Positions 48,511 through 57,508 of a DNA stretch of 64,000 nt are shown here, one piece after another. Position numbers and translations under genes: made by a program. Where the stretch lies: NCBI GenBank assembly GCA_022340185.1, contig JAJDOK010000032.1, positions 1 through 64,000 of the forward strand, written 5' to 3'. The DNA comes from Salaquimonas sp. GTDB taxonomy: Bacteria; Pseudomonadota; Alphaproteobacteria; Rhizobiales; Rhizobiaceae. The notes beneath the pieces were generated by a model, which was given only the letters and a program-made list of their open reading frames with translations, was not told where the DNA came from and did no database searches. Every line of letters begins with the position of its first letter. Position 1 is the stretch's first letter.

Positions 48511-49074
48511 ATGGCAACGGTAAAAAAGACGACCCAGCGCCACGGCTTCAAGACCGGCGAATATATTGTCTATCCGGCCCATGGCGTCGGACAGATCACC
48601 GCCATCGAGGAGCAGGAAGTTGCCGGCCACAAGCTGGAACTGTTCGTCATCAATTTCGAGCAGGACAAGCTGACGCTGCGCGTCCCGGTCTCCAAGATCG
48701 AGTCGGCCGGCATGCGCAAGCTTTCCGAGTCGCAGACCATCGACAAGGCGCTCAAGACCGTTTCGGGCCGCGCCCGCATCAAGCGCACCATGTGGAGCCG
48801 GCGCGCGCAGGAATATGAGGCCAAGATCAATTCCGGCGACCTGATCGCGATTTCCGAAGTGGTTCGCGACCTCTACCGTTCGGAAAACCAGCCCGAACAG
48901 TCCTATTCCGAGCGTCAGCTCTACGAGGCCGCGCTTGACCGCATGGCCCGCGAGATTTCCTCGGTCAACAAGATCTCGACCACCGAAGCCGTGGTCCTGG
49001 TGGAAAAATACCTCGCCAAGGGTCCGCGCCGCGGACCGAAAGCCGAGGAAGCCGAGCAGGAAGAGGCCGCCTGA
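48511..49074 (+). CDS. CarD family transcriptional regulator
   Basis: This 187-residue protein has an N-terminal CarD/TRCF-type RNA-polymerase-interacting domain (GFKTGEYIVYPAHGVGQI, then ELFVINFEQDKLTLRVPVSK) and a C-terminal helical domain with KRTMWSRRAQEYEAKINSGD and SYSERQLYEAALDRMAREI, including the tryptophan region that contacts promoter DNA in CarD. Such proteins stabilise open complexes at rRNA and other promoters. It has its own candidate promoter and ends in a terminator, so it is probably monocistronic. Confidence 0.94.
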   Translation: MATVKKTTQRHGFKTGEYIVYPAHGVGQITAIEEQEVAGHKLELFVINFEQDKLTLRVPVSKIESAGMRKLSESQTIDKALKTVSGRARIKRTMWSRRAQEYEAKINSGDLIAISEVVRDLYRSENQPEQSYSERQLYEAALDRMAREISSVNKISTTEAVVLVEKYLAKGPRRGPKAEEAEQEEAA

Positions 49075-49121
49075 CAAGCCTCGATCCGGCTACGGCGTGA
49101 CCTGAACGCCGGAAAATTGAG

Positions 49122-49146
49122 AGGCCCGGCCAGCGCCGGGCCTTTT
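49122..49146 (+). terminator. Rho-independent terminator of carD
   Basis: AGGCCCGGC (49122-49130), loop CAGC and GCCGGGCCT (49135-49143) form a perfect 9-bp stem followed by TTTGC. It lies about 48 bases after the carD stop codon and before the rpoH start. Confidence 0.82.
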
Positions 49147-49247
49147 GCATTCGCCATGCGGATCACGATTATTTGACGCAACATTACCGTCTTCTAACCA
49201 TGAATCCGCACCCCTTCACGTATAACGGCATGAAAAGGGGTACGATC

Positions 49248-50114
49248 ATGTCCTCAAACGGCAATGCCGACAACAGAATGATCAAGGCTGCAGTCACCGC
49301 TCCCTATCTGGAGCGCGACGAGGAGCACGACCTCGCTGTCCGCTGGGCCCAGAACCAGGACCAGGAGGCGCTGCATCGTCTCACCTCGGCGCATATGCGC
49401 CTGGTCATTGCGATCGCCGCGAAGTTCCGCCGATACGGCCTGATGATGAACGACCTGATCCAGGAAGGCCATATCGGCCTTCTCGAGGCCGCCGTGCGCT
49501 TCGATCCGGAACGCGGCGTGCGCTTTTCCACCTATGCCACCTGGTGGATACGCGCCTCGATCCAGGACTACATCCTGCGCAACTGGTCGATCGTGCGCGG
49601 CGGCACCTCCTCGACGCAGAAGTCGCTGTTCTTCTCGCTGCGCCGGCTGCGCGCCCAGATCCTGAAAGACAGCCAGCCGGCCAATTCGCACGAACTCTAC
49701 AAGGAGCTTGCCCAGGCGATCGGCGTTTCGGTCAACGACGTCGCGCGCATGGATTCGCGCCTGTCCGGACCCGACGCATCGCTCAACGCCCCGATCGTCC
49801 AGGACAACGACACCACCAGCGAGCGCCAGGATTACCTTGTCGACGAAAATCCCCTGCCCGACGAGACGGTGGAAACGGTAATCGACGGGGAAAAGCGGCT
49901 GGCGGACCTGGCCAACGCCATGGACGTGCTCAATCCAAGGGAGCGCAGGATCATCCAGTCGCGCAGGCTGAACGAGGTCGGCGCCACGCTCGAGCAATTG
50001 GGTGACGAACTGGGCATCTCCAAGGAACGTGTCCGCCAGATCGAGAGCCGCGCGCTGGAAAAGCTGAAGAAAGCGCTGGTGGCGACCGGTGATTTTCCCT
50101 CCAAGCCGTCCTGA
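49248..50114 (+). CDS. rpoH: RNA polymerase sigma-32 type factor RpoH
   Basis: This 288-residue sigma factor belongs to the heat-shock RpoH group. Region 2 shows LIQEGHIGLLEAAVRFDPER and GVRFSTYATWWIRASIQDYI; the RpoH-box region QKSLFFSLRRLR is present; region 4 ends with LGISKERVRQIESRALEKLK. Many rhizobia carry two rpoH genes; the sequence N-terminus and setting next to carD fit the RpoH2 copy, but that is inferred. ATG 49248 follows AAGGGG at 8 bases; upstream in-frame ATGs lack one. A TTGACG at 49173-49178 may be a -35. Confidence 0.93.
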   Translation: MSSNGNADNRMIKAAVTAPYLERDEEHDLAVRWAQNQDQEALHRLTSAHMRLVIAIAAKFRRYGLMMNDLIQEGHIGLLEAAVRFDPERGVRFSTYATWWIRASIQDYILRNWSIVRGGTSSTQKSLFFSLRRLRAQILKDSQPANSHELYKELAQAIGVSVNDVARMDSRLSGPDASLNAPIVQDNDTTSERQDYLVDENPLPDETVETVIDGEKRLADLANAMDVLNPRERRIIQSRRLNEVGATLEQLGDELGISKERVRQIESRALEKLKKALVATGDFPSKPS

Positions 50115-50182
50115 TCGGCTCGTGTTCGCCCACGCACAAGCGCGTGCGAAATCCAACCCAAAACCAAGAAATATCGGTGACC

Positions 50183-50241
50183 CACCACCCCTCCGTGGCA
50201 GGGCAAGCGTTGGTGTCCAACCAACGCGCCAGTCCGTGAAC
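50183..50241. repeat. palindromic intergenic repeat, copy A
   Basis: This segment contains TGGCAGGGCAAGC (50196-50208), an 8-bp hairpin GCGTTGGT-GTCCA-ACCAACGC (50207-50227) and GCGCCAGTCCGTGAAC. The same 13-base core and 14 of the last 16 bases recur in the same order at 53343-53398, with a different hairpin between them. It lies in the convergent gap between rpoH and the M48 gene. Strand and function are unknown. Confidence 0.6.
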
Positions 50242-50246
50242 GAAAA

Positions 50247-51800
50247 CTAACTGTCGGTAACGATCTTGATCTTGCTTCCCGGCTCCGGCAGATCGCCCGG
50301 GCCGAGTCCGTTGATCAGGCGTAACAGCTTCAACGGTTCGTCGGTGCCTTTCATCTTCGCTGCAAGCTGACCGAGGCTTTCGCCTTCCTTCACCGTTTCG
50401 ATACGGATTCTCAGCGGCGCCAGCGCCTGGCGCTCCTTTTCATTGAGCTGACGGAACGTGTCGGTGATGGAATCCGATACCGCCGCGATCATCTCCTGGC
50501 CGGCCGGCGCCGCCGTGATGAAACGGTAAACCTGGTTGCCGATGCGGATCACCTTGATGCGGAAGTCCCAGCCTTCCGCCTGTGCATCGGCAGCCGCGAC
50601 CGCCAGGCCCGTCGCCGTTTCGCCGACGGTAATCGTGTCTTCCCTCAGCCCGTTGACCCAGCCGCTTTTCAGATAGTCCTCAAGACCCCTCCAGCGGCTG
50701 AGCACGGTCGCGTCGAACCGTGTCGCCGCTTCGCCCGGACCGGTGACGATGATCGCCTTGGGCTGGTTGTCGATGCGGGTGCCTTCGGGAACCGTGAAGG
50801 TGATGCCAAGCCGCGCATGCGAGAACACGCGGCCGCGCACATAGCCTTCGTCGGCCGTATCGCCATAGAGCAGTCCGTCAATGCCTGCGAGGTAGCGGTC
50901 GCGTTCCGTCGCTCCCACGCCCGGCGCACCGAAGAAGCGGGCATGCTTCTTGGCGAGCGATATGCGCTGAGGTGTGGCAGGATGGTTGGACAGGAAGTTG
51001 AAATCGTCCTCGAGCGCCGACTTGCCGGACTTGTAGGCCTGATAGGCCTGCATCGTCTCCAGGAATCGCGCCGCAGCGAACGGATCATAGCCTGCCCGGC
51101 CGATCATGCGGATGCCGATCGCGTCGGCCTGCAATTCCTGTTCGCGCGAGAAATCCGAAAGCTTCAACTGATTGGCCGCCAGCGCGACGCGGGCGGCAAC
51201 CGAATCGCCCAGCACCTCGTGCACGACATCCTCGCCAAGCTGGGTTGAACTCATCTTTTCCTGGCGCAGGATGGCATGATTGGCGATGACGTGGCCCATT
51301 TCGTGGGCGATGACCGCGGCGATCTCCGAGGAATCGTCGGCGAGCGCCAGAAGCCCCCGCGTCACGTAGACATAGCCGCCGGGCAGCGCGAAGGCGTTGA
51401 CCTTCGGCGTGTTGAGGATCGTCACCTTGTAGACGCGCGACGGGTCGTCCGATACCGAGATCAGCCTGCCGATCACCAGCGCCAGCGCCTTTTCGGCTTC
51501 GGCATTGTGGTATTCGCCGCCATATTTGGCCAGCACCAGCGGATGTTCGCGCGCGCCGATGGCTTCCTGCGGATCGTCCGGCCGCACGAAGCTGGAGGTC
51601 AGCGTTGCCTCGTTCTTGACGTCCTGCAGCGCCGACAGAACACAGCCTTGCAGCAATGCCGCCGCGCCAAGCACGACCGCACCCCTGCGCAACAGGCCAA
51701 ACGGCCCGGCGCGGAATGTCCTCCTGTCCGAAATCGCCGTGTCAGACAAATGATCTGAACCCAAAATCGCTGTAATGGCCGGCAGCGCCGCTGGCGGCAC
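50247..51800 (-). CDS. M48 family metalloprotease, lipoprotein, with C-terminal LysM-like domain
   Basis: The product is about 517 residues. A lipobox-like AALLQGC (Cys near residue 53) suggests lipid anchoring in the periplasm. The M48 peptidase domain has the zinc motif HEMGHVIANH (about residue 166) and the downstream glutamate in REQELQADAIG. The C-terminal part has an RIRIETVKEGESLGQLAAKM segment like LysM, which binds peptidoglycan. It resembles BepA-type proteases that check outer-membrane assembly. The only start that keeps the lipoprotein signal is GTG 51800 (or a nearby alternative codon), so the N-terminus is uncertain. Confidence 0.88.
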   Translation of the reverse strand: MPPAALPAITAILGSDHLSDTAISDRRTFRAGPFGLLRRGAVVLGAAALLQGCVLSALQDVKNEATLTSSFVRPDDPQEAIGAREHPLVLAKYGGEYHNAEAEKALALVIGRLISVSDDPSRVYKVTILNTPKVNAFALPGGYVYVTRGLLALADDSSEIAAVIAHEMGHVIANHAILRQEKMSSTQLGEDVVHEVLGDSVAARVALAANQLKLSDFSREQELQADAIGIRMIGRAGYDPFAAARFLETMQAYQAYKSGKSALEDDFNFLSNHPATPQRISLAKKHARFFGAPGVGATERDRYLAGIDGLLYGDTADEGYVRGRVFSHARLGITFTVPEGTRIDNQPKAIIVTGPGEAATRFDATVLSRWRGLEDYLKSGWVNGLREDTITVGETATGLAVAAADAQAEGWDFRIKVIRIGNQVYRFITAAPAGQEMIAAVSDSITDTFRQLNEKERQALAPLRIRIETVKEGESLGQLAAKMKGTDEPLKLLRLINGLGPGDLPEPGSKIKIVTDS

Positions 51801-51910
51801 CGATTGTCATCCTGCTTTGCCTGTTAGCAGATTTTACTGCCAAAATTAAGGTGTTGGCGCATGCCGCCGGAGTAAAATCGTCGCGGCTTGTCACCGTCAG
51901 GTCCATGCGC

Positions 51911-53236
51911 TCAGTCAGCGGCCTTTCCGGGCGACGGCCGGCCGATCGAATGATAGGAAAGGCCGCTGTCGTCTGCTTCCTGTGGCGAATAGATGTTTCT
52001 CAGATCCACCAGCACGCGGTCCTTGAGCGTGGCCGCCATACGCTCCAGATCGAGCGCGCGGAACTGGTCCCATTCGGTCAGGATCACCGCCATCACGGCG
52101 CCCTCCATGCAGGCCCAGGCATTGTCGCAATAGGTGACCGCGGTCAGTAGTTTTTGCGCTTCCTCCATGCCTTCCGGATCGAAGGCGCGGATGCTTGCGC
52201 CCATTTGCTGCAGCGCCGGCACGATGATCAGGCTCGGCGCCTCGCGCATGTCGTCGGTATTGGGCTTGAAGGTCAGGCCGAGCACCGCGATCTGCTTGCC
52301 GGCGACCGAACCGCCCGCGGCATTGACGATCCTGTCCACCATCGTTTCCTTGCGGCGGCGATTGGCTTCCACCACCGTATCGACAATGGTCACCGGGCTG
52401 TTTGCCTGATGCGCGGTCTTCGATAGTGCCAGCGTGTCCTTGGGAAAGCACGAACCGCCATAACCGGGGCCGGCATGCAGGAATTTCGAGCCGATACGCT
52501 TGTCGAGGCCGATTCCATGGGCGACCTGCTGCACATTGGCGCCGACGGCATCGCACAGATCCGAGATTTCGTTGATGAAGCCGATCTTGACCGCGAGGAA
52601 CGCATTGGCGGCGTATTTGATCAGTTCCGCCGTGCGCCGGTCGGTCACCACCATCGGCGTCTCGTTGAGATAGAGCGGGCGGTAGAGTTCGCGCAATGCC
52701 GCGACCGCCCGCTCGGTGTGCGCGCCGACGATGATGCGGTCGGGCCGCTTGAAATCGCCGATCGCCGCGCCCTCGCGCAGGAATTCCGGATTGGAGGCGA
52801 CGTCGAAATCGGCGTCCGGATTTGTCTTCTTGATGATCGCCTCGACCTCGTCGCCGGTCCCGACGGGTACCGTCGACTTGGTGACGATAATCGTATAGTC
52901 GCGAATGAGCCCGGCGATCTCTTCGGCCGCCGCATAGACATAGGTGAGATCGGCATGGCCGTCGCCACGCCGCGTCGGCGTGCCGACCGCGATGAAGACG
53001 ATGTCGGCGTCGCGGATGCCGCTCGCCGCATCCGTGGTAAACGACAGCCGACCCTGGCTTACATTGGTTTCGACGAGGTCCTCCAGACCCGGCTCGTAGA
53101 TCGGCATCCGGCCGGCCTTCAGCGCCTCGATCTTGGCCGCGTCCTTGTCGATGCAAGTAACCTCATGGCCGAAATCGGCGAAACAGGCCCCCGAGACCAG
53201 GCCGACATAACCCGTGCCGATCATCGCTACACGCAT
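51911..53236 (-). CDS. UDP-glucose 6-dehydrogenase
   Basis: This 441-residue enzyme oxidises UDP-glucose to UDP-glucuronate for surface polysaccharides. It has the NAD-binding start MRVAMIGTGYVGLVSGACF, the catalytic cysteine in GPGYGGSCFPKDT and the LGLTFKPNTDDMREAPS region. Length is normal. It stands alone; no polysaccharide cluster is adjacent. The names ugd, udg and rkpK are used for this gene in different species. Confidence 0.94.
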   Translation of the reverse strand: MRVAMIGTGYVGLVSGACFADFGHEVTCIDKDAAKIEALKAGRMPIYEPGLEDLVETNVSQGRLSFTTDAASGIRDADIVFIAVGTPTRRGDGHADLTYVYAAAEEIAGLIRDYTIIVTKSTVPVGTGDEVEAIIKKTNPDADFDVASNPEFLREGAAIGDFKRPDRIIVGAHTERAVAALRELYRPLYLNETPMVVTDRRTAELIKYAANAFLAVKIGFINEISDLCDAVGANVQQVAHGIGLDKRIGSKFLHAGPGYGGSCFPKDTLALSKTAHQANSPVTIVDTVVEANRRRKETMVDRIVNAAGGSVAGKQIAVLGLTFKPNTDDMREAPSLIIVPALQQMGASIRAFDPEGMEEAQKLLTAVTYCDNAWACMEGAVMAVILTEWDQFRALDLERMAATLKDRVLVDLRNIYSPQEADDSGLSYHSIGRPSPGKAAD

Positions 53237-53665
53237 TCTTCAACTCCATTTTCGGGAGGATTGAACCTGCCGGGAAACTACGCCAACACGGTTTGACGCC
53301 CTTGTTGGCGCCACACGAATGGAACCGAAGCACCGCCATGTAGCGCCAACCCTGCTTGGCAGGGCAAGCTTCGTGGAGCAAGGCGCCGGCCCGTGAACAC
53401 TCGCACAGGCAGAGCCTAGGCGAAAATTCTTGCGCGCTGACTACAAAAGCCGCGCCGGGGATGCAACCGGTATTCTTTCTGACACACGGCCCGAAACGGC
53501 GAGTTTGTCGAGATGGTCCGCGGGGGGAAATCAGTATGGCAATACATGAAATCGCAATACCTCACGTGTTGCACGACAAAACTTGCAACGCAGCCGAATA
53601 GAGACGCCGATCCATGTCGCCGATAGTTATTTCATGTTAAATTTACAACTGACGTGGAGGGTGAA
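53237..53665. other. intergenic region, repeat copy B and AT-richer DNA
   Basis: The stretch between the dehydrogenase and the VPLPA gene contains an 8-bp inverted repeat CGCCAACA/TGTTGGCG (53281-53288 with 53303-53310), repeat copy B (53343-53398) and then about 250 bases without recognised features. The last 40 bases before the VPLPA gene are noticeably AT-rich and probably hold its promoter. Confidence 0.4.
53343..53398. repeat. palindromic intergenic repeat, copy B
   Basis: This is the partner of the repeat at 50183-50241. It has CCCTG-CTTGG-CAGGG as a hairpin (53350-53364), the core TGGCAGGGCAAGC (53357-53369) and GCGCCGGCCCGTGAAC. An outer GCGCC/GGCGC pairing encloses the hairpins. Shared ends with changed but still palindromic middle suggest selection on structure or a mobile palindromic unit. 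Confidence 0.6.
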
Positions 53666-54362
53666 GTGAAATCTATCATCAATTTAACGGCAGGTATATT
53701 TGGGCTGGTTTGCACATCGGTGCCGGCGAGCGCCGGAACGATTGATCTGTTTGATCTTGCGGGTAATTTCAATCAGCCGTCTTTTTCCGGTACATATCAA
53801 TACGCCCAAACCTTGACTGCTGATGATGTGTTCTGGTCGGAACTTTCCTTCAGGGTGATCAACGACATCGGTGGGACATTCAGCCTTGAAATTTACGGGG
53901 TTCGCGACGCAGGGCTCCCGGGCACGGGCTGGGCGCCGGATGTCGACAACAATCTGTTTTCAACCGTCCTTACCCATCTCGGCGGGGGTCTTCAGACCTT
54001 TACGGTGGCACCGAATCTCAGCGTGAGTTCTGGCGATGGCTATGTGTTCGTGCTCAATTCCTGTCTCGACAACAATGCCTCGAACGAGGGCACGCTACCC
54101 AGTTCCCTCGTTCGGGCAACGCAATTCAAATGGGGCGACCGATCAATATGTCGGCGGCGAATTCATTTTTGCCCATGACACCCCTTTGACCAACACCACG
54201 TCCTGGCAATCAAGATTTCCCAACAAAGAGGATCTGGCATTCAAGGCGACTTTTACCGATACGGCGTCTGTCCCACTACCAGCCGCATTGCCGATGCTGG
54301 GCGCAGGCATTGTAGTCCTCATCGCCTTCGGCCGGCGCAGGGAAAAAGGCTCGACAGCTTAA
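53666..54362 (+). pseudogene. VPLPA-CTERM sorting-domain protein, frameshifted
   Basis: An exported protein is readable in two frames. The first frame starts at GTG 53666 (GGAGG just ahead), has a signal peptide ending VPASAG and a body with SFRVINDIGGTFSLEIYGVRD. Near 54125-54140 (CAATTCAAATGGGG) the reading must move to the next frame, where NGATDQYVGGEFIFAHDT continues to a classic VPLPAALPMLGAGIVVLIAF plus GRRRE tail. An extra base in the AAA or GGGG run would explain it. VPLPA-CTERM tails are processed by exosortases. Either a real inactivation or a sequence error; none of the exosortase genes is here. Base composition is lower in GC than the neighbours. Confidence 0.75.
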
Positions 54363-54525
54363 TCCGGGCTTGCCTGCGAACTGATTCGGATCGAAATTGT
54401 TACATCTCTTGCAAACCGCCTGCGGTGTTGAACAATAACGTGACTTGCCGCTGCACAGCCAGGCGGCAAAGACTTGGCGGCCGCGCCGGCTTCGGATATT
54501 GAAGGAACCGCAAATCGCAACTGCC

Positions 54526-54602
54526 GGTCCCGTAGCTCAGCAGGATAGAGCATCAGATTCCTAATCTGAGGGTCACAGGTTCGAATCCTGTCGGGATCAC
54601 CA
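54526..54602 (+). tRNA. tRNA-Arg (anticodon CCT)
   Basis: The 77-base sequence folds as a standard cloverleaf. Acceptor GGTCCCG pairs with CGGGATC (one G-T), the D arm is GCTC/GAGC, the anticodon stem TCAGA/TCTGA encloses TTCCTAA with CCT at positions 34-36, and the T arm is ACAGG/CCTGT around TTCGAAT. CCA is encoded. It reads AGG arginine codons, rare in such GC-rich genomes. It lies between the frameshifted VPLPA gene and the marR-type gene. Confidence 0.96.
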
Positions 54603-54716
54603 CGCATCTGTTTTAGCCTTGATTTTTCACGATTATTTCTCGTCTCTTCGAGTGATGCGCGTGAAACATTTTTCAGTGCGCCATCATCGAGCACTGCGGC
54701 GGGCTTGTTTCTGGTT

Positions 54717-55172
54717 TCACTTGCCGTTCCTGCTCTTGAGTTCCAGTTCGATCTCGAGCGCGGAAAGACCGCGTTCGAGCGCTTCGCGATCCTTTGGGCT
54801 AAGGTGTTGGAGGATGCTCGCCTCGCGTTCGCGCATCGGCGCGGCGAGGTCGTCATAGGCGCGCCGGCCGACCTTCGTCAGAGAAAGTATTTCCGATCGC
54901 CGATCGGCGGGATCGACACAGCGTATGAGCCAGCGGCGTTGCTCGAGCGCCCAGACGGCGCGGCTGACCTTTGTCTTGTGCTGCGAACTGTGCTCGCCGA
55001 TTTCCTTGGCTGTCGCCGATCCGAGATCCGCCAACGCGACAAGAACGCGCCATTCCGGTCGGTTCATCCCGAACCGGTTCTTGTAGATCGGCCGGATCTC
55101 ATTGCTCACAGCCTCCGTTAACCGGCTGAGGCGATAGGGCAGGAAAGTCTCGAGTGTGAGGCTCATGATCAT
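54717..55172 (-). CDS. MarR family transcriptional regulator
   Basis: This 151-residue protein has a winged-helix MarR domain: [14 protein letters not shown], then [22 protein letters not shown] (recognition helix) and [20 protein letters not shown] (wing). It is divergent from hmgA, so it probably represses homogentisate degradation and senses an aromatic acid, as HmgR-type regulators do; this is inferred from position. ATG 55172 or ATG 55166 could be the start and neither has a strong ribosome-binding site. Confidence 0.88.
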   Translation of the reverse strand: MIMSLTLETFLPYRLSRLTEAVSNEIRPIYKNRFGMNRPEWRVLVALADLGSATAKEIGEHSSQHKTKVSRAVWALEQRRWLIRCVDPADRRSEILSLTKVGRRAYDDLAAPMREREASILQHLSPKDREALERGLSALEIELELKSRNGK

Positions 55173-55177
55173 TGTTA

Positions 55178-55206
55178 GTTACAAAATTGATCGTCATAAA
55201 TGCAAC
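55178..55206. promoter_or_regulatory. possible MarR operator between marR-type gene and hmgA
   Basis: An imperfect inverted repeat, GTTACA (55178-55183) and TGCAAC (55201-55206), lies in AT-rich DNA just upstream of the regulator start and 157 bases before hmgA. MarR proteins usually bind such palindromes in the divergent promoter region. The match between half-sites is 5 of 6, so this is only a candidate. Confidence 0.3.
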
Positions 55207-55362
55207 CAAAATCACGTGTATCCAAATTCGGCTGCAGTTGATCCCATTCTTCGCCGCAAGAGGATGGGCGGCCTGAAACGACAGACGGAGCCCCGGTGGT
55301 CGCCATGCCTTTTCAACATTCGGCGCGAAAAGCGCTGCAATGAAATTCAGGGAGGTACCGTT

Positions 55363-56718
55363 ATGAACAAGCAGGATGCCAGAAATATCGTGTACTCGGA
55401 GGCGAAGGCCCTGGTTTCCGGTTATATGCCGGGCTTCGGCAACGATCATGAGACCGAGGCGCTGCCCGGAGCCTTGCCTCAAGGGATGAACTCGCCGCAG
55501 AAATGCGCCTACGGGCTTTACGCCGAACAATTGTCCGGCACCGCGTTTACCGTCCATCCGCCTGAAAGAACCTGGTGCTACCGGATACGTCCGAGCGTCA
55601 AGCATTCGACCCGTTACCGCAAGATCGACGTACCCTACTGGAAATCGGCGCCCTGTGTGCACGATGACATCATCAGCCTGGGCCAGTATCGCTGGAACCC
55701 GGTGGAAGTGGACAGCGCACAGGAACTCAACTGGATTAGCGGGATGCGCACCGTCACAACGGCGGGTGATGTCAACACCCAGGTCGGCATGGCGAGCCAT
55801 GTTTACCTGGTCACCCAATCTATGGTCGATGACTACTTCTTCTCGGCCGACAGCGAGATGCTGGTCGTGCCCCAGCAGGGCCGCCTCCGGTTTTACACCG
55901 AGCTCGGCATCATCGATCTGGAGCCCAAGGAAATTGCCATTCTCCCACGCGGTCTGGTCTACCGCGTCGAACTGGTCGAAGGCCCGGCACGCGGGTTCGT
56001 ATGCGAGAATTACGGCCAGAAATTCGAACTGCCCGGCCGTGGACCGATCGGCGCCAACTGCCTGGCCAATCCCCGCGACTTCCGGGCGCCGATAGCCGCC
56101 TTCGAAGACCGCGAAGTTCCTTCAACCATCACCGTCAAGTGGTGCGGCCAGTTCCACACCACCGAGATCGGACAGTCCCCACTGGATGTGGTCGCCTGGC
56201 ACGGGAATTATGCGCCGGTAAAGTATGATCTGCGCAATTATTGCCCGGTGGGTTCGATCCTGTTCGACCACCCCGATCCGTCGATATTCACTGTGCTGAC
56301 CGCACCGTCGGGCAGCCCGGGCACGGCCAATATCGACTTCGTCTTGTTCCGCGAGCGCTGGTTGGTGGCGGAAAACACCTTTCGGCCGCCCTGGTACCAC
56401 AAGAACATTATGTCCGAGCTGATGGGCAATATCTACGGCATCTATGACGCCAAGCCCGAAGGTTTCGTGCCCGGCGGGCTGTCGCTGCATAATATGATGC
56501 TGCCGCATGGTCCGGACAGGCAGGCGTTCGAAGGTGCAAGCAATTCCGAATTGAAGGCGGAAAAGCTGGACAACACCATGTCCTTCATGTTCGAGACCCG
56601 CTTTCCCCAGCACCTGACCCCGTTCGCTGTGAAGGAGGCCCCGCTGCAGGACAACTACATCGATGTCTGGGCCGATCTGAGCAAGCACTATGACGGCTCC
56701 AGGGAGGGCCGCTGGTGA
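55363..56718 (+). CDS. hmgA: homogentisate 1,2-dioxygenase
   Basis: HmgA opens the ring of homogentisate to maleylacetoacetate in tyrosine and phenylalanine degradation. The 451-residue protein has [19 protein letters not shown] near the start, [19 protein letters not shown], and the [15 protein letters not shown] block containing iron-ligand histidines. ATG 55363 with GGGAGGT ahead is preferred; the longer open frame upstream crosses the regulator region. Its stop overlaps the GTG start of maiA by four bases (GTGA). Confidence 0.96.
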   Translation: MNKQDARNIVYSEAKALVSGYMPGFGNDHETEALPGALPQGMNSPQKCAYGLYAEQLSGTAFTVHPPERTWCYRIRPSVKHSTRYRKIDVPYWKSAPCVHDDIISLGQYRWNPVEVDSAQELNWISGMRTVTTAGDVNTQVGMASHVYLVTQSMVDDYFFSADSEMLVVPQQGRLRFYTELGIIDLEPKEIAILPRGLVYRVELVEGPARGFVCENYGQKFELPGRGPIGANCLANPRDFRAPIAAFEDREVPSTITVKWCGQFHTTEIGQSPLDVVAWHGNYAPVKYDLRNYCPVGSILFDHPDPSIFTVLTAPSGSPGTANIDFVLFRERWLVAENTFRPPWYHKNIMSELMGNIYGIYDAKPEGFVPGGLSLHNMMLPHGPDRQAFEGASNSELKAEKLDNTMSFMFETRFPQHLTPFAVKEAPLQDNYIDVWADLSKHYDGSREGRW

Positions 56719-57344
56719 AGCTCTACACCTACTGGCGATCCTCGACATCCTACCGTGTCCGGATTGCCCTCAATCTCAAGGGGCTCGTCTGGGAGGCTGT
56801 CCCTGTCAATCTCGTCGCCGGCGAACAAAACGCCGAAGCCTATGCAGCCCTCAATCCGGGTCAGGCAGTGCCAACCCTGGTCCTGGATGATGGAACAGTG
56901 CTGATACAGTCAATGTCGATCCTGGAATGGCTCGACGAGCGATATCCCGCACCGCCCCTGCTTCCCGAGGATCCGGTCAAACGGGCGCGGGTTCGGGCGG
57001 CGGCGCTCGTCATCGCCGCCGATATCCATCCCGTCAACAACCTCAAGGTGGTCGCCAAGCTGAGGAAGATGGGGCACAGCCAGGATGATGTCGTTGAATG
57101 GATGCAGGACTGGATGGCGCGCGGATTCCATGCCTTTGCGGCATTGATCGGACAAGACACACAGTTCTGCTTCGGGGACACGCCAGGCCTGGCCGACCTT
57201 TGCCTCGTACCCCAACTCTACAACGCCCATCGCTGGGGCCTGGAGCTCGCACCGTTCGCTCGACTGGTCGATATCGAGAAGAGGTGTCTCGAAATTTCCG
57301 CCTTTGATTCCGCACGTCCGGAAAACCAGCCCGACGCAGCCTGA
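56715..57344 (+). CDS. maiA: maleylacetoacetate isomerase
   Basis: MaiA, a zeta-class glutathione transferase, isomerises maleylacetoacetate to fumarylacetoacetate. The 209-residue protein has the active-site loop [32 protein letters not shown] and [13 protein letters not shown]. The start is GTG, overlapping the hmgA stop, so the two enzymes are coupled. The next enzyme, fumarylacetoacetase, is not in the window; after maiA comes a convergent lysozyme gene. Confidence 0.94.
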   Translation: MKLYTYWRSSTSYRVRIALNLKGLVWEAVPVNLVAGEQNAEAYAALNPGQAVPTLVLDDGTVLIQSMSILEWLDERYPAPPLLPEDPVKRARVRAAALVIAADIHPVNNLKVVAKLRKMGHSQDDVVEWMQDWMARGFHAFAALIGQDTQFCFGDTPGLADLCLVPQLYNAHRWGLELAPFARLVDIEKRCLEISAFDSARPENQPDAA

Positions 57345-57508
57345 GGAAGACACAAGAACGAACCGGAATGATTCGGAATCAAGAGCGCAAACACACCCGA
57401 AACGGATTTCTCCTCGACTATCTGCCCTATGACGTCTTTTCGTTCGGCGATGGTTCGCAGCGGCGTGACGGTCGCCGATGGATGGCGGCCACGCACAAGC
57501 AGCACATT

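Noticed and set aside
51915..53156. A 413-codon frame on the same strand as UDP-glucose dehydrogenase
   Set aside because: It is the shifted frame of the real gene, very rich in Arg and Gly, with no family features.
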